From NCBI GenBank assembly GCA_964542455.1, contig CAZIUC010000013.1, forward strand, positions 33,728 through 97,727: 64,000 nucleotides of DNA. The letters are read 5' to 3'. This DNA is from PFJX01 sp964542455 (GTDB lineage Bacteria; Pseudomonadota; Gammaproteobacteria; Burkholderiales; Thiobacillaceae). The position numbers and the translations under genes are program-made. Position 1 is the first letter of the stretch. Each line of letters begins with the position of its first letter. Positions 44,339 through 52,198 of the stretch are shown here, one piece after another. Under the pieces are notes generated by a model. The model worked only from the letters and a program-made list of their open reading frames with translations, was not told the origin of the DNA and searched no databases.

Positions 44339-45193
44339 GTGATCGAACTTCGCCACGTCACCAAGCAATTCAAGAAGAGTGTCGTCCTCGACGACCTGAA
44401 CCTCAGCGTCGCCAGTGGCGAGCGCATCGCCCTGATCGGCTCCAACGGTGCCGGCAAGACCACCCTGATTCGCTGCCTGCTGGGGGAATATGTCCATGCC
44501 GGTGAACTTTCCATCCTCGGCCTGAACCCGCGTCACGACCGCGCCGATCTGTTGCGTCGCATCGGTTTCGTGCCGCAACTGCCGCCGCCGCTGCGCATGA
44601 CCGTGGGCGATCTGTTGCGCTTCGCCGGCGAGCTCTCCGGCCGCGAAGCGGCCCGCTTCGAAACGGTCGCCGCGCAACTGGGCCTGGACGTGGCGAAGGT
44701 GCGGCACCTGCCCTTCGTCAAACTCTCCGGCGGCATGAAGCAGAAGATCCTCATCGCCGTCGCCCTCGGCCGCGACTGCGAGCTCCTGATCCTCGACGAA
44801 CCCGCCGCCAACCTCGACCCGGAAGCGCGCCACGCCTTCTTCGACCTCCTCTCCGCGCGCCTCGGCCAAGCCACCATGCTGATCTCCAGCCACCGTCTCG
44901 ATGAGGTGGCGCCTTTGGTCAACCGGGTGCTGGAACTGGATACGGGACGCATCGTCCTGGACGACCGGGTGGCCGACGACGTCGCCCTGGCCGGGAAGGT
45001 GCGCTGCCGCCTGGTCCTGCGCCGCACTGAACCCGCCATCGCCAAGACCCTCGCCGAATGGGGCCTGAGCGGAGGGGCCGATGGCCTCGTCTGGCAAGGC
45101 GCCATCGCCGGCCCGGATCGGCTGCGCTTCCTGGGCATGCTGGCGCGTTATGTCGGGGTACTCACTCATATCGAAATGGAGGAACAGGCATGA
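44339..45193 (+). CDS. nosF: NosF ABC-transporter ATPase
   Basis: The 284-residue cytosolic ATPase starts at a GTG and has Walker A GSNGAGKTTL, signature LSGGMKQKI, Walker B LLILDEPAANLD and the switch SSHRLDE. It energises NosY and NosD in delivery of copper or sulfur species for CuZ assembly. It overlaps nosL by 4 bp (ATGA). Confidence 0.95.
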   Translation: MIELRHVTKQFKKSVVLDDLNLSVASGERIALIGSNGAGKTTLIRCLLGEYVHAGELSILGLNPRHDRADLLRRIGFVPQLPPPLRMTVGDLLRFAGELSGREAARFETVAAQLGLDVAKVRHLPFVKLSGGMKQKILIAVALGRDCELLILDEPAANLDPEARHAFFDLLSARLGQATMLISSHRLDEVAPLVNRVLELDTGRIVLDDRVADDVALAGKVRCRLVLRRTEPAIAKTLAEWGLSGGADGLVWQGAIAGPDRLRFLGMLARYVGVLTHIEMEEQA

Positions 45194-45735
45194 CCGCTTC
45201 CCGTCGCAACGCCCCCTGTAGCGCCGGCATCCCTGCCGGCATGCGGGCCGAAGGCCCGCTTTCAGCGGGCAATGCCGGCAGGATGCCGACGCTACAACGC
45301 AACCGCCTGCGCCTGTTCGCGCTAGCCATCATCCCACTCCTCCCCGCCTGCTCGCGTGACACCGGCCACGGCCCCGGCGAGGTGCATTGGGATCGCGACG
45401 TCTGCAAGCGTTGCGGCATGGCGCTGAGCGACCGCCATTACGCCACCCAGGTACGCGGCGGCCCGAAGCGCGAAGTATTCAAATTCGACGACATCGGCTG
45501 CGCCCTGTTCTGGCTCAAGGATCAGCCCTGGGCCGACGCGGCGGAAACGGAAATCTGGGTCAACGACTTCCGCACGGGAGAATGGCTGGATGCTCGCAAG
45601 GCACACTACCTGTCCGGCAAGACCTCACCCATGGCCTACGGCTATGGCGCCCAGGGAGGCGACAAAAATGCGCCGGAAGCCGGCGGTATCGATTTCGCCG
45701 CCATGAAGGCGGACATCCTGTCCAGGGACAAATGA
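45190..45735 (+). CDS. nosL: NosL copper-chaperone lipoprotein with repeat-derived N-terminus
   Basis: The frame from the ATG at 45190 (GGAGGAACAGGC upstream, overlapping the nosF stop) gives 181 residues. The lipoprotein signal (LFALAIIPLLPAC) starts only near residue 38. Residues 8-36 are read from a REP palindrome (45217-45296). An internal ATG at 45283 would give a normal 150-residue lipoprotein. The mature part has CKRCGMALSDRHYATQV, the copper-binding Cys/Met region, and APMAYG-like closing residues (TSPMAYGYGA). Confidence 0.9.
   Translation: MTASRRNAPCSAGIPAGMRAEGPLSAGNAGRMPTLQRNRLRLFALAIIPLLPACSRDTGHGPGEVHWDRDVCKRCGMALSDRHYATQVRGGPKREVFKFDDIGCALFWLKDQPWADAAETEIWVNDFRTGEWLDARKAHYLSGKTSPMAYGYGAQGGDKNAPEAGGIDFAAMKADILSRDK
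45217..45296. repeat. REP-type palindrome inside nosL
   Basis: TGTAGCGCCGGCATCCCTGC with the inverse GCAGGATGCCGACGCTACA at the other end, and an inner hairpin GCGGGCC...GGCCCGC. Same family as 14366-14425. It lies between the apparent ribosome binding site and the lipoprotein signal. Confidence 0.85.
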
Positions 45736-46571
45736 TGACCAAGGGAAACGATTTCTGGGCCACCCTGCGCCTGGAGGTAAATACCTCTCTGCGCGCGCGC
45801 TGGTTCGCCGTGCATTCCCTGGTGTTCGGCGGCATCGTCGCCCTGCTCTTCGTCTTCGGGCTGACCGAATCGCGCGTGCTCGGCTTCATCGGCCTGTCAC
45901 GCCTGCTGGTGACCTACATCCAGTTGGCGATGGCCATCCTGCCCATCTTCGTGCTCATCACCACGGTGCGCTCGGTGGCCGGCGACCGAGAAGCGGGCGT
46001 GTTCGAGTACCTGCTGGCCCTGCCGGTCTCGCTGGCCGCCTGGTTCTGGGGCAAGTTCCTCGGCCGCTACCTGATGGTGTTCGCGCCGGTGTTCCTGGCC
46101 ATGCTGGGCGCCTCGCTTTGGGCCCTGGTGCGCGACATTCCGGTGCCCTGGGGCATGTTCGGCTATTACACCGCCCTGCTCGCCGCCATGACCTGGTGCT
46201 TCCTCGGCATCGCCATGCTGATCTCCACCCTGGCGCGTTCCACCGACGTGGCGCAGGGCGCGGCCTTTCTCACCTGGCTGGTTATGCTGCTGTTCCTCGA
46301 CCTGATCCTGCTCGGAGTGATGATTCAGGAACATGCCCCCGCCGAAGTGGCCGTCGCCATCGCCCTGTTCAACCCGCTGCAATCCTTCCGCACCGCCGCC
46401 CTGATGCTGTTCGACCCGCAACTCATCGTCCTGGGGCCGTCCGCCTACGTCATCTTCGATCTGTTCGGGGCCCTGGGTTATCAAATTTTCGCCCTGGCCT
46501 GGCCGACCCTGATCGGCACCCTTTGCGCCGCCTGGGGTTATCGCCTGTTCCGACGTGGAGACCTGTTATGA
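45732..46571 (+). CDS. nosY: NosY ABC-transporter permease
   Basis: The 279-residue protein has six membrane segments. The N-terminal amphipathic part (LRLEVNTSLRARWFAV) and GDREAGVFEYLLALPVSLAAWFWGKFLGR are typical of NosY. It forms the transporter with NosF. The start overlaps the nosL stop (ATGATG). It is coupled to the following thioredoxin gene by ATGA. Confidence 0.94.
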   Translation: MMTKGNDFWATLRLEVNTSLRARWFAVHSLVFGGIVALLFVFGLTESRVLGFIGLSRLLVTYIQLAMAILPIFVLITTVRSVAGDREAGVFEYLLALPVSLAAWFWGKFLGRYLMVFAPVFLAMLGASLWALVRDIPVPWGMFGYYTALLAAMTWCFLGIAMLISTLARSTDVAQGAAFLTWLVMLLFLDLILLGVMIQEHAPAEVAVAIALFNPLQSFRTAALMLFDPQLIVLGPSAYVIFDLFGALGYQIFALAWPTLIGTLCAAWGYRLFRRGDLL

Positions 46572-47080
46572 AACATTGGCTGCTGATCGGCCTGCTGGCC
46601 GCATCCACCGCTATTGCGGCTAGCGATGAAACTCCGGCCGTCAATTTCTTCACCGCCCCAAGCGCCACTTTCACGCAACCCGGTGGCGGCAGCCTGAAAA
46701 CCGACAGCCTCAAGGGGCGTCCGACGGTGGTCAATTTCTGGGCTACCTGGTGCCCACCCTGCCGCGAGGAGTTGCCGCTGCTGGTCAAGGTTCATGCCCG
46801 CTACGCCAAGAAATATAAAGACAAGATCGGCTTCATCGGCCTGGCGGTGGAAGATAACGCCGAATTCGTCGGTGAATATGCCCGCGCCTACGGCCTCGAA
46901 TATCCCATCGCCGCCGGCCGCGAACAGGCCATCGCCCTGATGCAGTCATTGGGCAACACCCAGGCGGGCATGCCCTATACCGTGGTGCTCGATGGCGAAG
47001 GCCGGGTGGTCTACGCCAAGCGCGGCCTGGTAAAGGAAAAAGACCTGGATCGCGCACTGGCGCCGCTGCTGCGGCCATGA
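46568..47080 (+). CDS. TlpA-like periplasmic thioredoxin
   Basis: The 170-residue protein has a signal peptide (MKHWLLIGLLAASTAIAAS) and a thioredoxin fold with the redox motif WATWCPPCREELP, and the cis-Pro region GMPYTVVLD. Translationally coupled to nosY. It probably keeps NosL/NosZ cysteines reduced for copper insertion; a TlpA or ScoI-like partner is known to help CuA assembly elsewhere. Confidence 0.88.
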   Translation: MKHWLLIGLLAASTAIAASDETPAVNFFTAPSATFTQPGGGSLKTDSLKGRPTVVNFWATWCPPCREELPLLVKVHARYAKKYKDKIGFIGLAVEDNAEFVGEYARAYGLEYPIAAGREQAIALMQSLGNTQAGMPYTVVLDGEGRVVYAKRGLVKEKDLDRALAPLLRP

Positions 47081-47082
47081 CT

Positions 47083-47205
47083 TGTAGCGCCGGCATACCC
47101 GCAAGGGGTAGGCCGTGGTTGTAATGCCGCCCAAACCCGGCGGCAACAACCACGCTCTCCTTGCCGGCTGTTTTCAAAGACGCCGGCAAGGATGCCGGCG
47201 CTACA
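47083..47205. repeat. REP-type palindrome forming the 5' end of the second nosD
   Basis: TGTAGCGCCGGCATACCCGC and GCCGGCAAGGATGCCGGCGC ends with an inner hairpin (CCGTGGTTGT / ACAACCACG). It shares TTTTCAAAGA with the copy at 14366. The start codons available to the downstream gene lie inside it. Confidence 0.82.
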
Positions 47206-48401
47206 TCGCGGCGCTGGCCTTCCTTGCCACACCCGCCCAGGCCGCCCTCCCCCCCCTGCAACCCCTGATCGACGCCGCCCCCGCCGGCACCCTATTGCGT
47301 CCACCCGCCGGGCGCTACGCCGGCCCGGCCATCATCGACAAAACCCTGACCCTCGACGGCGCCAACCGCGTCACCCTGGATGGCGGCGGGCACGGCTCGG
47401 TGTTGAGCGTGCGAGCCGGCAACGTCACCGTGCTCGGCATGCACCTGACCAATTCCGGCCCCACCCACGACGGTGTCGATGCCGGCCTGCTGATCGACGA
47501 GGTGGACGGCGCGCGCGTGGAAGGCAACTTCATCGATCAGGTGCTGTTCGGCATCCACCTCAAGCAGGCCAGCCACGCCATCGTGCGCGGCAACACGATT
47601 CGAGGCCGGCAAGCGGAACTCAATATGCGTGGTGACGGCATCCGCCTGTGGAACAGCCATTTCAATCTGATCGCGGACAACCGCGTCAGCGACAGCCGCG
47701 ACGTCACCGTCGCCAATTCGAGCGACAACCGCTTCAGCGGCAACCGCATCAGTAACGGGCGCTATGGGATGCAGCTCGTCTTCTCGCCGCGCAATGTGAT
47801 CGATGGCAACCTCGTCAGCCACACCACCACCGGCATCGCCGTGCTCTATTCAGATCAAATCACCCTGCGCGGCAACCGCGTCGAACATGTGCGCGACGTT
47901 GCCGGGGCGGGACTGGCGTTCAAGGAGAGCGGCCAAATAGAAGTGGAGGGCAACACCATTCTGCACTGCACGGTGGGCGCCCAAAGTAACGCCCCCCTCG
48001 ACCCCGAATCCATCATCCGTTTCCGCGACAATCTTTTTGCCCACAACGTCACCGGCATGTATTTCTATGGCGAAAAAGGTGGCCATATTGTGCACAACAA
48101 CCGTTTCGAGAAGAACCTCATGCAGGTCGGAGTATCCGGTTCCACCAGCGCGCGCGACAACGATTGGCGCGGCAATTACTGGGACGATTACGAGGGTTTC
48201 GACCGCGACGGCGACGGCATCGGTGACACCCCTTATGCCCTCTATTACTATGCCGACCGCATCTGGATGGAAACGCCGCAGGCGCGCTTCTTCCGCAACT
48301 CGCCGGCTCTGGAATTGCTCGACTTTCTGGAACGACTGGCGCCATTCTCGGCGCCGGAGCTGATCCTGAAGGACCCACAGCCGCGCTGGTCACGAAAATG
48401 A
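47115..48401 (+). CDS. Second NosD-like beta-helix protein
   Basis: The 428-residue frame from a GTG at 47115 (ATG at 47124) matches NosD throughout: LLRPPAGRYAGPAIIDKTL, N-rich rungs, and the closing WRGNYWDDYEGFDRDGDGIGD. The signal peptide core YIAALAFLATPAQAA is preceded by about 29 residues read from a REP palindrome, so the ancestral start seems to have been displaced. It resembles the NosD at 41093 closely in order and ending. Two NosD proteins in one cluster suggest duplication or separate substrates. Confidence 0.85.
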   Translation: MVVMPPKPGGNNHALLAGCFQRRRQGCRRYIAALAFLATPAQAALPPLQPLIDAAPAGTLLRPPAGRYAGPAIIDKTLTLDGANRVTLDGGGHGSVLSVRAGNVTVLGMHLTNSGPTHDGVDAGLLIDEVDGARVEGNFIDQVLFGIHLKQASHAIVRGNTIRGRQAELNMRGDGIRLWNSHFNLIADNRVSDSRDVTVANSSDNRFSGNRISNGRYGMQLVFSPRNVIDGNLVSHTTTGIAVLYSDQITLRGNRVEHVRDVAGAGLAFKESGQIEVEGNTILHCTVGAQSNAPLDPESIIRFRDNLFAHNVTGMYFYGEKGGHIVHNNRFEKNLMQVGVSGSTSARDNDWRGNYWDDYEGFDRDGDGIGDTPYALYYYADRIWMETPQARFFRNSPALELLDFLERLAPFSAPELILKDPQPRWSRK

Positions 48402-48850
48402 ATCTGCAACGCGAAAACCGAATGAAAAACAAATGGCTCGCGGTCGGCCTGCCGCTGCTCATCGTCGCGATCACCGCTTTGGTGCTCTGGCGCGACGCCG
48501 AAACGCTCCCCCCGGTCGCTGTCAACCTGGCCTGCCCCACCCTGGCCACCGGGTGCGCCGCCCAGATCGGCAATCGCGCCATCACGATCGGCCTGGCCGA
48601 CAAACCCAAGGCGCTGCAACCGTTTCAGGTCTGGGTAAAAGCGCCCGGCGCGAATAAGGTTCAGGCCAGCTTCACGATGGTGGACATGAACATGGGCTTC
48701 AACCTCTACACCCTCCGCCCGGACAAGGACGGCGTGTTCCGCGCCCAGGTCACCCTTCCCGCCTGCGTCAGCGGCCGCCGCGAATGGGTCATGACCGTGG
48801 ACATCGATAAAGCCAACCGCTTCGCCGTGCCCTTTTCCACCGAACCATGA
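48398..48850 (+). CDS. Membrane-anchored periplasmic protein of the nos cluster
   Basis: The 150-residue product has one N-terminal helix (LAVGLPLLIVAITALVLW) and an Ig-like beta domain with FQVWVKAPGANKVQASFTMVDMNMGFN and three cysteines (LACPTLATGC, PAC). The M-rich MVDMNMGFN stretch recalls copper-handling FixH/YtkA-like domains. It overlaps the second nosD by 4 bp. No firm family name. Confidence 0.7.
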   Translation: MNLQRENRMKNKWLAVGLPLLIVAITALVLWRDAETLPPVAVNLACPTLATGCAAQIGNRAITIGLADKPKALQPFQVWVKAPGANKVQASFTMVDMNMGFNLYTLRPDKDGVFRAQVTLPACVSGRREWVMTVDIDKANRFAVPFSTEP

Positions 48851-49210
48851 CAGTAGGCGAACGCCAATAAGCCAATGCGGGCAGCAATGCCGAGAACGCG
48901 GGCCTCATCAATCGATGATATTCACCTACTACCCCGGTGGGGGTATCGCCTTGACACGGAAGGAATGCGGCGTAGATTTCGCCGCCATGCGTTGCTCCAC
49001 CCCCCTGCCCCGCCTCCCGCGCATCAGCCCCTGCGAGTGGCTGAGTTGCGTCATCACCGCCCAGCACAAGACGGCTCCGCCCCCGTTTCTTCACGCCTGA
49101 GTAAGTACTGCCCCGGCTCGACACAGTGAACTGATCCACCCCGGACAAAACACAGACTGGGGCGGCCGGCTAGCGATTCGAGAGCCGCCGTGACGCACGC
49201 CACAGCCGTA
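48851..49210. other. Intergenic region without a supported gene
   Basis: Short frames on both strands (for example 48915-49100 plus) have no ribosome site, no recognisable domain and composition unlike the neighbours. I see no promoter or tRNA. It may be decayed DNA. Confidence 0.5.
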
Positions 49211-49351
49211 TTCAACCGAGATTGCCCATTAGCCGGAGGCCCACATGTAGCGCAGGCGTCCCGCCTGCCTCGTCCTTCCGATCAGGCCTACGAAGCAGGC
49301 GGGACGCCTGCGCTACAGGCCTACTTTGGCTAATGGACAATCTGGGTTCAA
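49211..49351. mobile_element. MITE-like element carrying a nested REP palindrome
   Basis: The ends 49211-49234 and 49328-49351 match at 21 of 24 positions in inverse orientation (TTGAACC/TTCAACC...CCATTAGCC). Within lies a REP palindrome (49246-49317, TGTAGCGCAGGCGTCCCGCC and inverse). The right end stops 17 bp before the radical SAM start codon. Confidence 0.7.
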
Positions 49352-49368
49352 CTTGCGAAGAAGAAACC

Positions 49369-50550
49369 ATGACCACCCAGACTATCCAGCATCTGCCGCT
49401 CACCACGGCGACTACGCCCCGCTCCGATGCCGACCCCATCGTGGGCGATCGCGTCGAATTGCAATTGCTCACCACGCTCAAGTGCAACCTCAAGTGCACC
49501 TACTGCTCGCTGGGGGTCGGTGAAGTGCTCGGCTCACAGACCGAACTCGAGTACGACATCGACCAACTCGCCACCTTCGTCGACACACACCTGAAAGGCA
49601 AAGAAATCTATGTCACCTTCTACGGTGGCGAACCCACTCTCAACCGAGCGATGATGGAAGCGGTGATGCGCCGCTTTCCCGAATTCCGTTACCAACTCCA
49701 GACCAACGGCACCCTGCTGGACGATCTGCCGGACTGGATGCTGGCCCGGTTTTCCAACATTCTCGTCTCCATCGACGGCGGCGAGGCCATCACCGACGGC
49801 TACCGGGGTCGCGGCATCTGGCGTCAGGTGATCCGCAATCTGGATAAAGTGCATCACCGTGTGGGTGGCACCATCACCGCTCGCGTCACCTGGGGGAATC
49901 CGGATACCACCTTCGAGGAACTGGATGAACTGGCTTCGGCATTGGAGGCCATCGACTACCTTTACTGGCAATTCGTCGCCGACGAAATGTACTTCGAAGA
50001 CTCGGTGGAGAAACGCAAAGCAGTGCTCACGCGGCTTATCGACAAGTTCTTTTCCTCCACCGATTACCTCTATCCACTGATTCCCATCATGGGCATGGTA
50101 CGTAACAAGGTGCTGCCCAATCGGGCGCGTGAACTCTATGCCGGGCTCACTCAATGTCGGGTTTCCAGCCACCTCATCAACGTCATGCCCAACGGCCAGA
50201 TCTACCCTTGCCCGGACATGATGTACGCACACCACATGCAGATGGGCGAGATCCAGGGCAACTGGCTGAAGAAGAGCCCGCTCCAACCGGCACCGGAGAT
50301 GCCCTGCGAAGCCTGCGAGGCATTCTCATGGTGCCGACGCAACTGCATGAAAAACCTCTGGCTGGGCTATGTAAAAAAAGATGAGCGATACCGGACCAAC
50401 GTGGTGGAGCCCATCTGCGAGTTGATCCGCTTCATGGGCCGCGAAATCGACCGCCACGACCCTCACGCCTGGTTCGCGCAACTGAGCGTTCCGGTACGCC
50501 AGCGGCTGGTGAACGCGGAAGTTTACGAATACGTGGAAATCATGCCCTGA
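49369..50550 (+). CDS. Radical SAM/SPASM enzyme
   Basis: The 393-residue protein starts at MTTQTIQHLPLTT. The radical SAM site is TTLKCNLKCTYCSLGVG (CxxxCxxC), followed by YGGEPTLNR and LQTNGTLLDD. A C-terminal SPASM-type cluster region is in YPCPDMMYAHHMQMGEI and CEACEAFSWCRRNC. Such enzymes modify peptides or protein cofactors. Here it directly follows the nos genes, so a role in maturing a nos or Rnf protein is possible. No precursor peptide gene of a known class was found. The upstream frame through the MITE is ignored. Confidence 0.85.
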   Translation: MTTQTIQHLPLTTATTPRSDADPIVGDRVELQLLTTLKCNLKCTYCSLGVGEVLGSQTELEYDIDQLATFVDTHLKGKEIYVTFYGGEPTLNRAMMEAVMRRFPEFRYQLQTNGTLLDDLPDWMLARFSNILVSIDGGEAITDGYRGRGIWRQVIRNLDKVHHRVGGTITARVTWGNPDTTFEELDELASALEAIDYLYWQFVADEMYFEDSVEKRKAVLTRLIDKFFSSTDYLYPLIPIMGMVRNKVLPNRARELYAGLTQCRVSSHLINVMPNGQIYPCPDMMYAHHMQMGEIQGNWLKKSPLQPAPEMPCEACEAFSWCRRNCMKNLWLGYVKKDERYRTNVVEPICELIRFMGREIDRHDPHAWFAQLSVPVRQRLVNAEVYEYVEIMP

Positions 50551-50599
50551 GGACAGGACAGCTTGTTGCCGGCGGACCCTGCAACGGATCGCGGATGCC

Positions 50600-50779
50600 T
50601 TATGAGCATCCGTTCCCGCCGCAGCCACTCCCACCGGAACAGGAACCACAGCCTCGCTCGTTATCGCGGAACGGGCCGAGTTGCGGGTTTTTCCGGGCGA
50701 AGGCACGGTAAAGGCGGTCGACGCCGATGCCGATCAGGGCGATGCCCATGATCAGCGCGATAGTGATGAGGTAGGTCAT
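50600..50779 (-). CDS. Small membrane protein with Cys-rich tail
   Basis: The 59-residue product has one hydrophobic helix (LITIALIMGIALIGIGVDRLY) and a tail, NERGCGSCSGGSGCGGNGCS, with five cysteines. It resembles FeoB-associated or NqrM-like cysteine-rich membrane proteins, the latter helping Fe insertion in Na+-NQR, a relative of Rnf. It follows rnfA on the same strand, so a role in Rnf assembly is plausible. It converges on the radical SAM gene 50 bp away. Confidence 0.65.
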   Translation of the reverse strand: MTYLITIALIMGIALIGIGVDRLYRAFARKNPQLGPFRDNERGCGSCSGGSGCGGNGCS

Positions 50780-50782
50780 TTG

Positions 50783-50881
50783 ATTTCGTATTGCGGATTT
50801 CGGATTGCGGATTTTTCTCGCGCGGCTGCGCCGCGTCCGATCCGCCAAATCCGAAATCCGCAATCCGCAATCCGAAATCGA
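50783..50881. repeat. Inverted repeat built on ATTGCGGATTTCGG
   Basis: About 32-bp arms (50783-50815 and 50850-50881) made of alternating GGATTTC and GGATTGC units flank a GC hairpin (CGCGGCTGCGCCGCG). It lies between rnfA and the small protein gene and would form a strong hairpin. Confidence 0.75.
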
Positions 50882-50882
50882 T

Positions 50883-51467
50883 TCATTCCCCCGCCCCCAG
50901 TCCCGCGAAACCCATGAACACGAGCGAGAGCAAGCCGGCGAGCATCAGCGACAGGGCGGTTCCCCGCACCACGTTGGGCACGTTGGCGAGGTTGAGGCGT
51001 TCGCGCAGGCCGGCCATCAGCAGCAGCGCCAGGGTGAAGCCGAGTCCGCCGGAGAAGGAGAAAGTCATCGCCTGGACGAAGCTATAGTCGCGCGCGGTCT
51101 GGAACAGAGCCACACCGAGCACGGCGCAGTTGGTGGTAATCAGCGGCAGGTAGATGCCCAGCGCCCGAAACAACACCGGGCTGTACTTCTTCAGCACCAT
51201 TTCCACCAGTTGTACCGCCGAGGCGATGATGACGATGTAGGAAATCAGGCGCAGGAACTCCAGGTGGAAGGCGGTCACCAGCCAGTTGAGGCCGAAGGCG
51301 CAAAGGCTGGCCACCAGCATCACAAAAGTGGTCGCCGCGCCCATCGGCAGCGCGGTATTGAGGCGCGCCGACACGCCCAGGAACGGGCACAGGCCGAGGA
51401 ACATGGCCAACACGAAGTTGTGGGCCAGCAGGGTGCCGATGAAGATGGAGGAAAGGGATTCAGACAT
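50883..51467 (-). CDS. rnfA: Rnf electron transport complex subunit A
   Basis: The 194-residue, six-helix protein has the RnfA pairs LAHNFVLAMFLGLCPFLGVS and TTNCAVLGVALF, with the cysteines that bind the buried 2Fe-2S cluster between RnfA and RnfE. Rnf transfers electrons between ferredoxin and NAD with ion translocation. It is near the 3' end of the minus-strand operon, after a CT-rich REP element. Confidence 0.96.
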   Translation of the reverse strand: MSESLSSIFIGTLLAHNFVLAMFLGLCPFLGVSARLNTALPMGAATTFVMLVASLCAFGLNWLVTAFHLEFLRLISYIVIIASAVQLVEMVLKKYSPVLFRALGIYLPLITTNCAVLGVALFQTARDYSFVQAMTFSFSGGLGFTLALLLMAGLRERLNLANVPNVVRGTALSLMLAGLLSLVFMGFAGLGAGE

Positions 51468-51479
51468 GAATGGCTCCTG

Positions 51480-51580
51480 CTCCCCTCCCCCTCCGGGGGA
51501 GGGGCTGGGGGAGAGGGAACGTGGGTTGATACCGCATCACCCGCTCCCTCACCCTAACCCTCTCCCACGGGGAGAGGGGA
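51480..51580. repeat. CT-rich REP element between rnfE and rnfA
   Basis: Two hairpins, CCCCTCCCCCTCC-GGGGGAGGGG and CCCTCTCCC-ACGGGGAGAGGG, in tandem. The second supplies the last codons and stop of rnfE (residues SPLPVGEG). Confidence 0.7.
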
Positions 51581-52198
51581 CTGGTTTGATTGACGTGCCC
51601 GGAGCCAGTTGAACAGCAACAACCAGGCGCCCAGCACAAAGAAGCCGCCGGGCGGCAACACCATCACCACCCAGGGCTGGAACTCCGGCCCGAACAGCGG
51701 GATGCCGAACAGCTTGCCGGCCCCCAGGATTTCCCGCACCCCGCCCAGGGCGAGCAGGCCGATAGTGAAGCCGATACCCATGCCGAGGGCATTGAGCACG
51801 GTCTTCAGCGGCGGATTTTTCGAGGCATGCGCCTCGGCGCGACCAAGGATGATGCAGTTGACCACAATGAGCTGAATGAAGGCCCCCAGGGCGTCATACA
51901 CCGCCAGGCTGATGGCCTGGATCAGGTAATCCACCACGGTGACGAAGGTGGCGATGATCAGGATGTAGGTGGCGATGCGCACTTCCCTGGGAATGACGTT
52001 GCGCAGCAGCGAGATCAGCAGCGTGGAACCAAGCAGCACGAAGGTCGTGGCCAGGCCCATGCTCAAGGCGTTCACCGCCGACACCGACACCGCCAGGGTC
52101 GGGCACATGCCCAGCACCATGACGAACACGGGGTTCTGTTTCCAGACACCTTCGAGAAGTTCTTCGAGGTTGGAAAGTTGTTTCTGCCCGGGGATCAT
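51554..52198 (-). CDS. rnfE: Rnf electron transport complex subunit E
   Basis: The 214-residue six-helix paralogue of RnfA has VFVMVLGMCPTLAVSVSAVNAL and IVVNCIILGRAEAHAS, with the cysteine ligands. It overlaps rnfG by 4 bp. The C-terminal residues (NQSPLPVGEG) are encoded by a REP element and are not part of the conserved protein. Confidence 0.95.
   Translation of the reverse strand: MIPGQKQLSNLEELLEGVWKQNPVFVMVLGMCPTLAVSVSAVNALSMGLATTFVLLGSTLLISLLRNVIPREVRIATYILIIATFVTVVDYLIQAISLAVYDALGAFIQLIVVNCIILGRAEAHASKNPPLKTVLNALGMGIGFTIGLLALGGVREILGAGKLFGIPLFGPEFQPWVVMVLPPGGFFVLGAWLLLFNWLRARQSNQSPLPVGEG

Noticed and set aside
48915..49100. 61-codon frame after the nos genes
   Set aside because: No ribosome site, no domain, and codon use unlike the neighbours.
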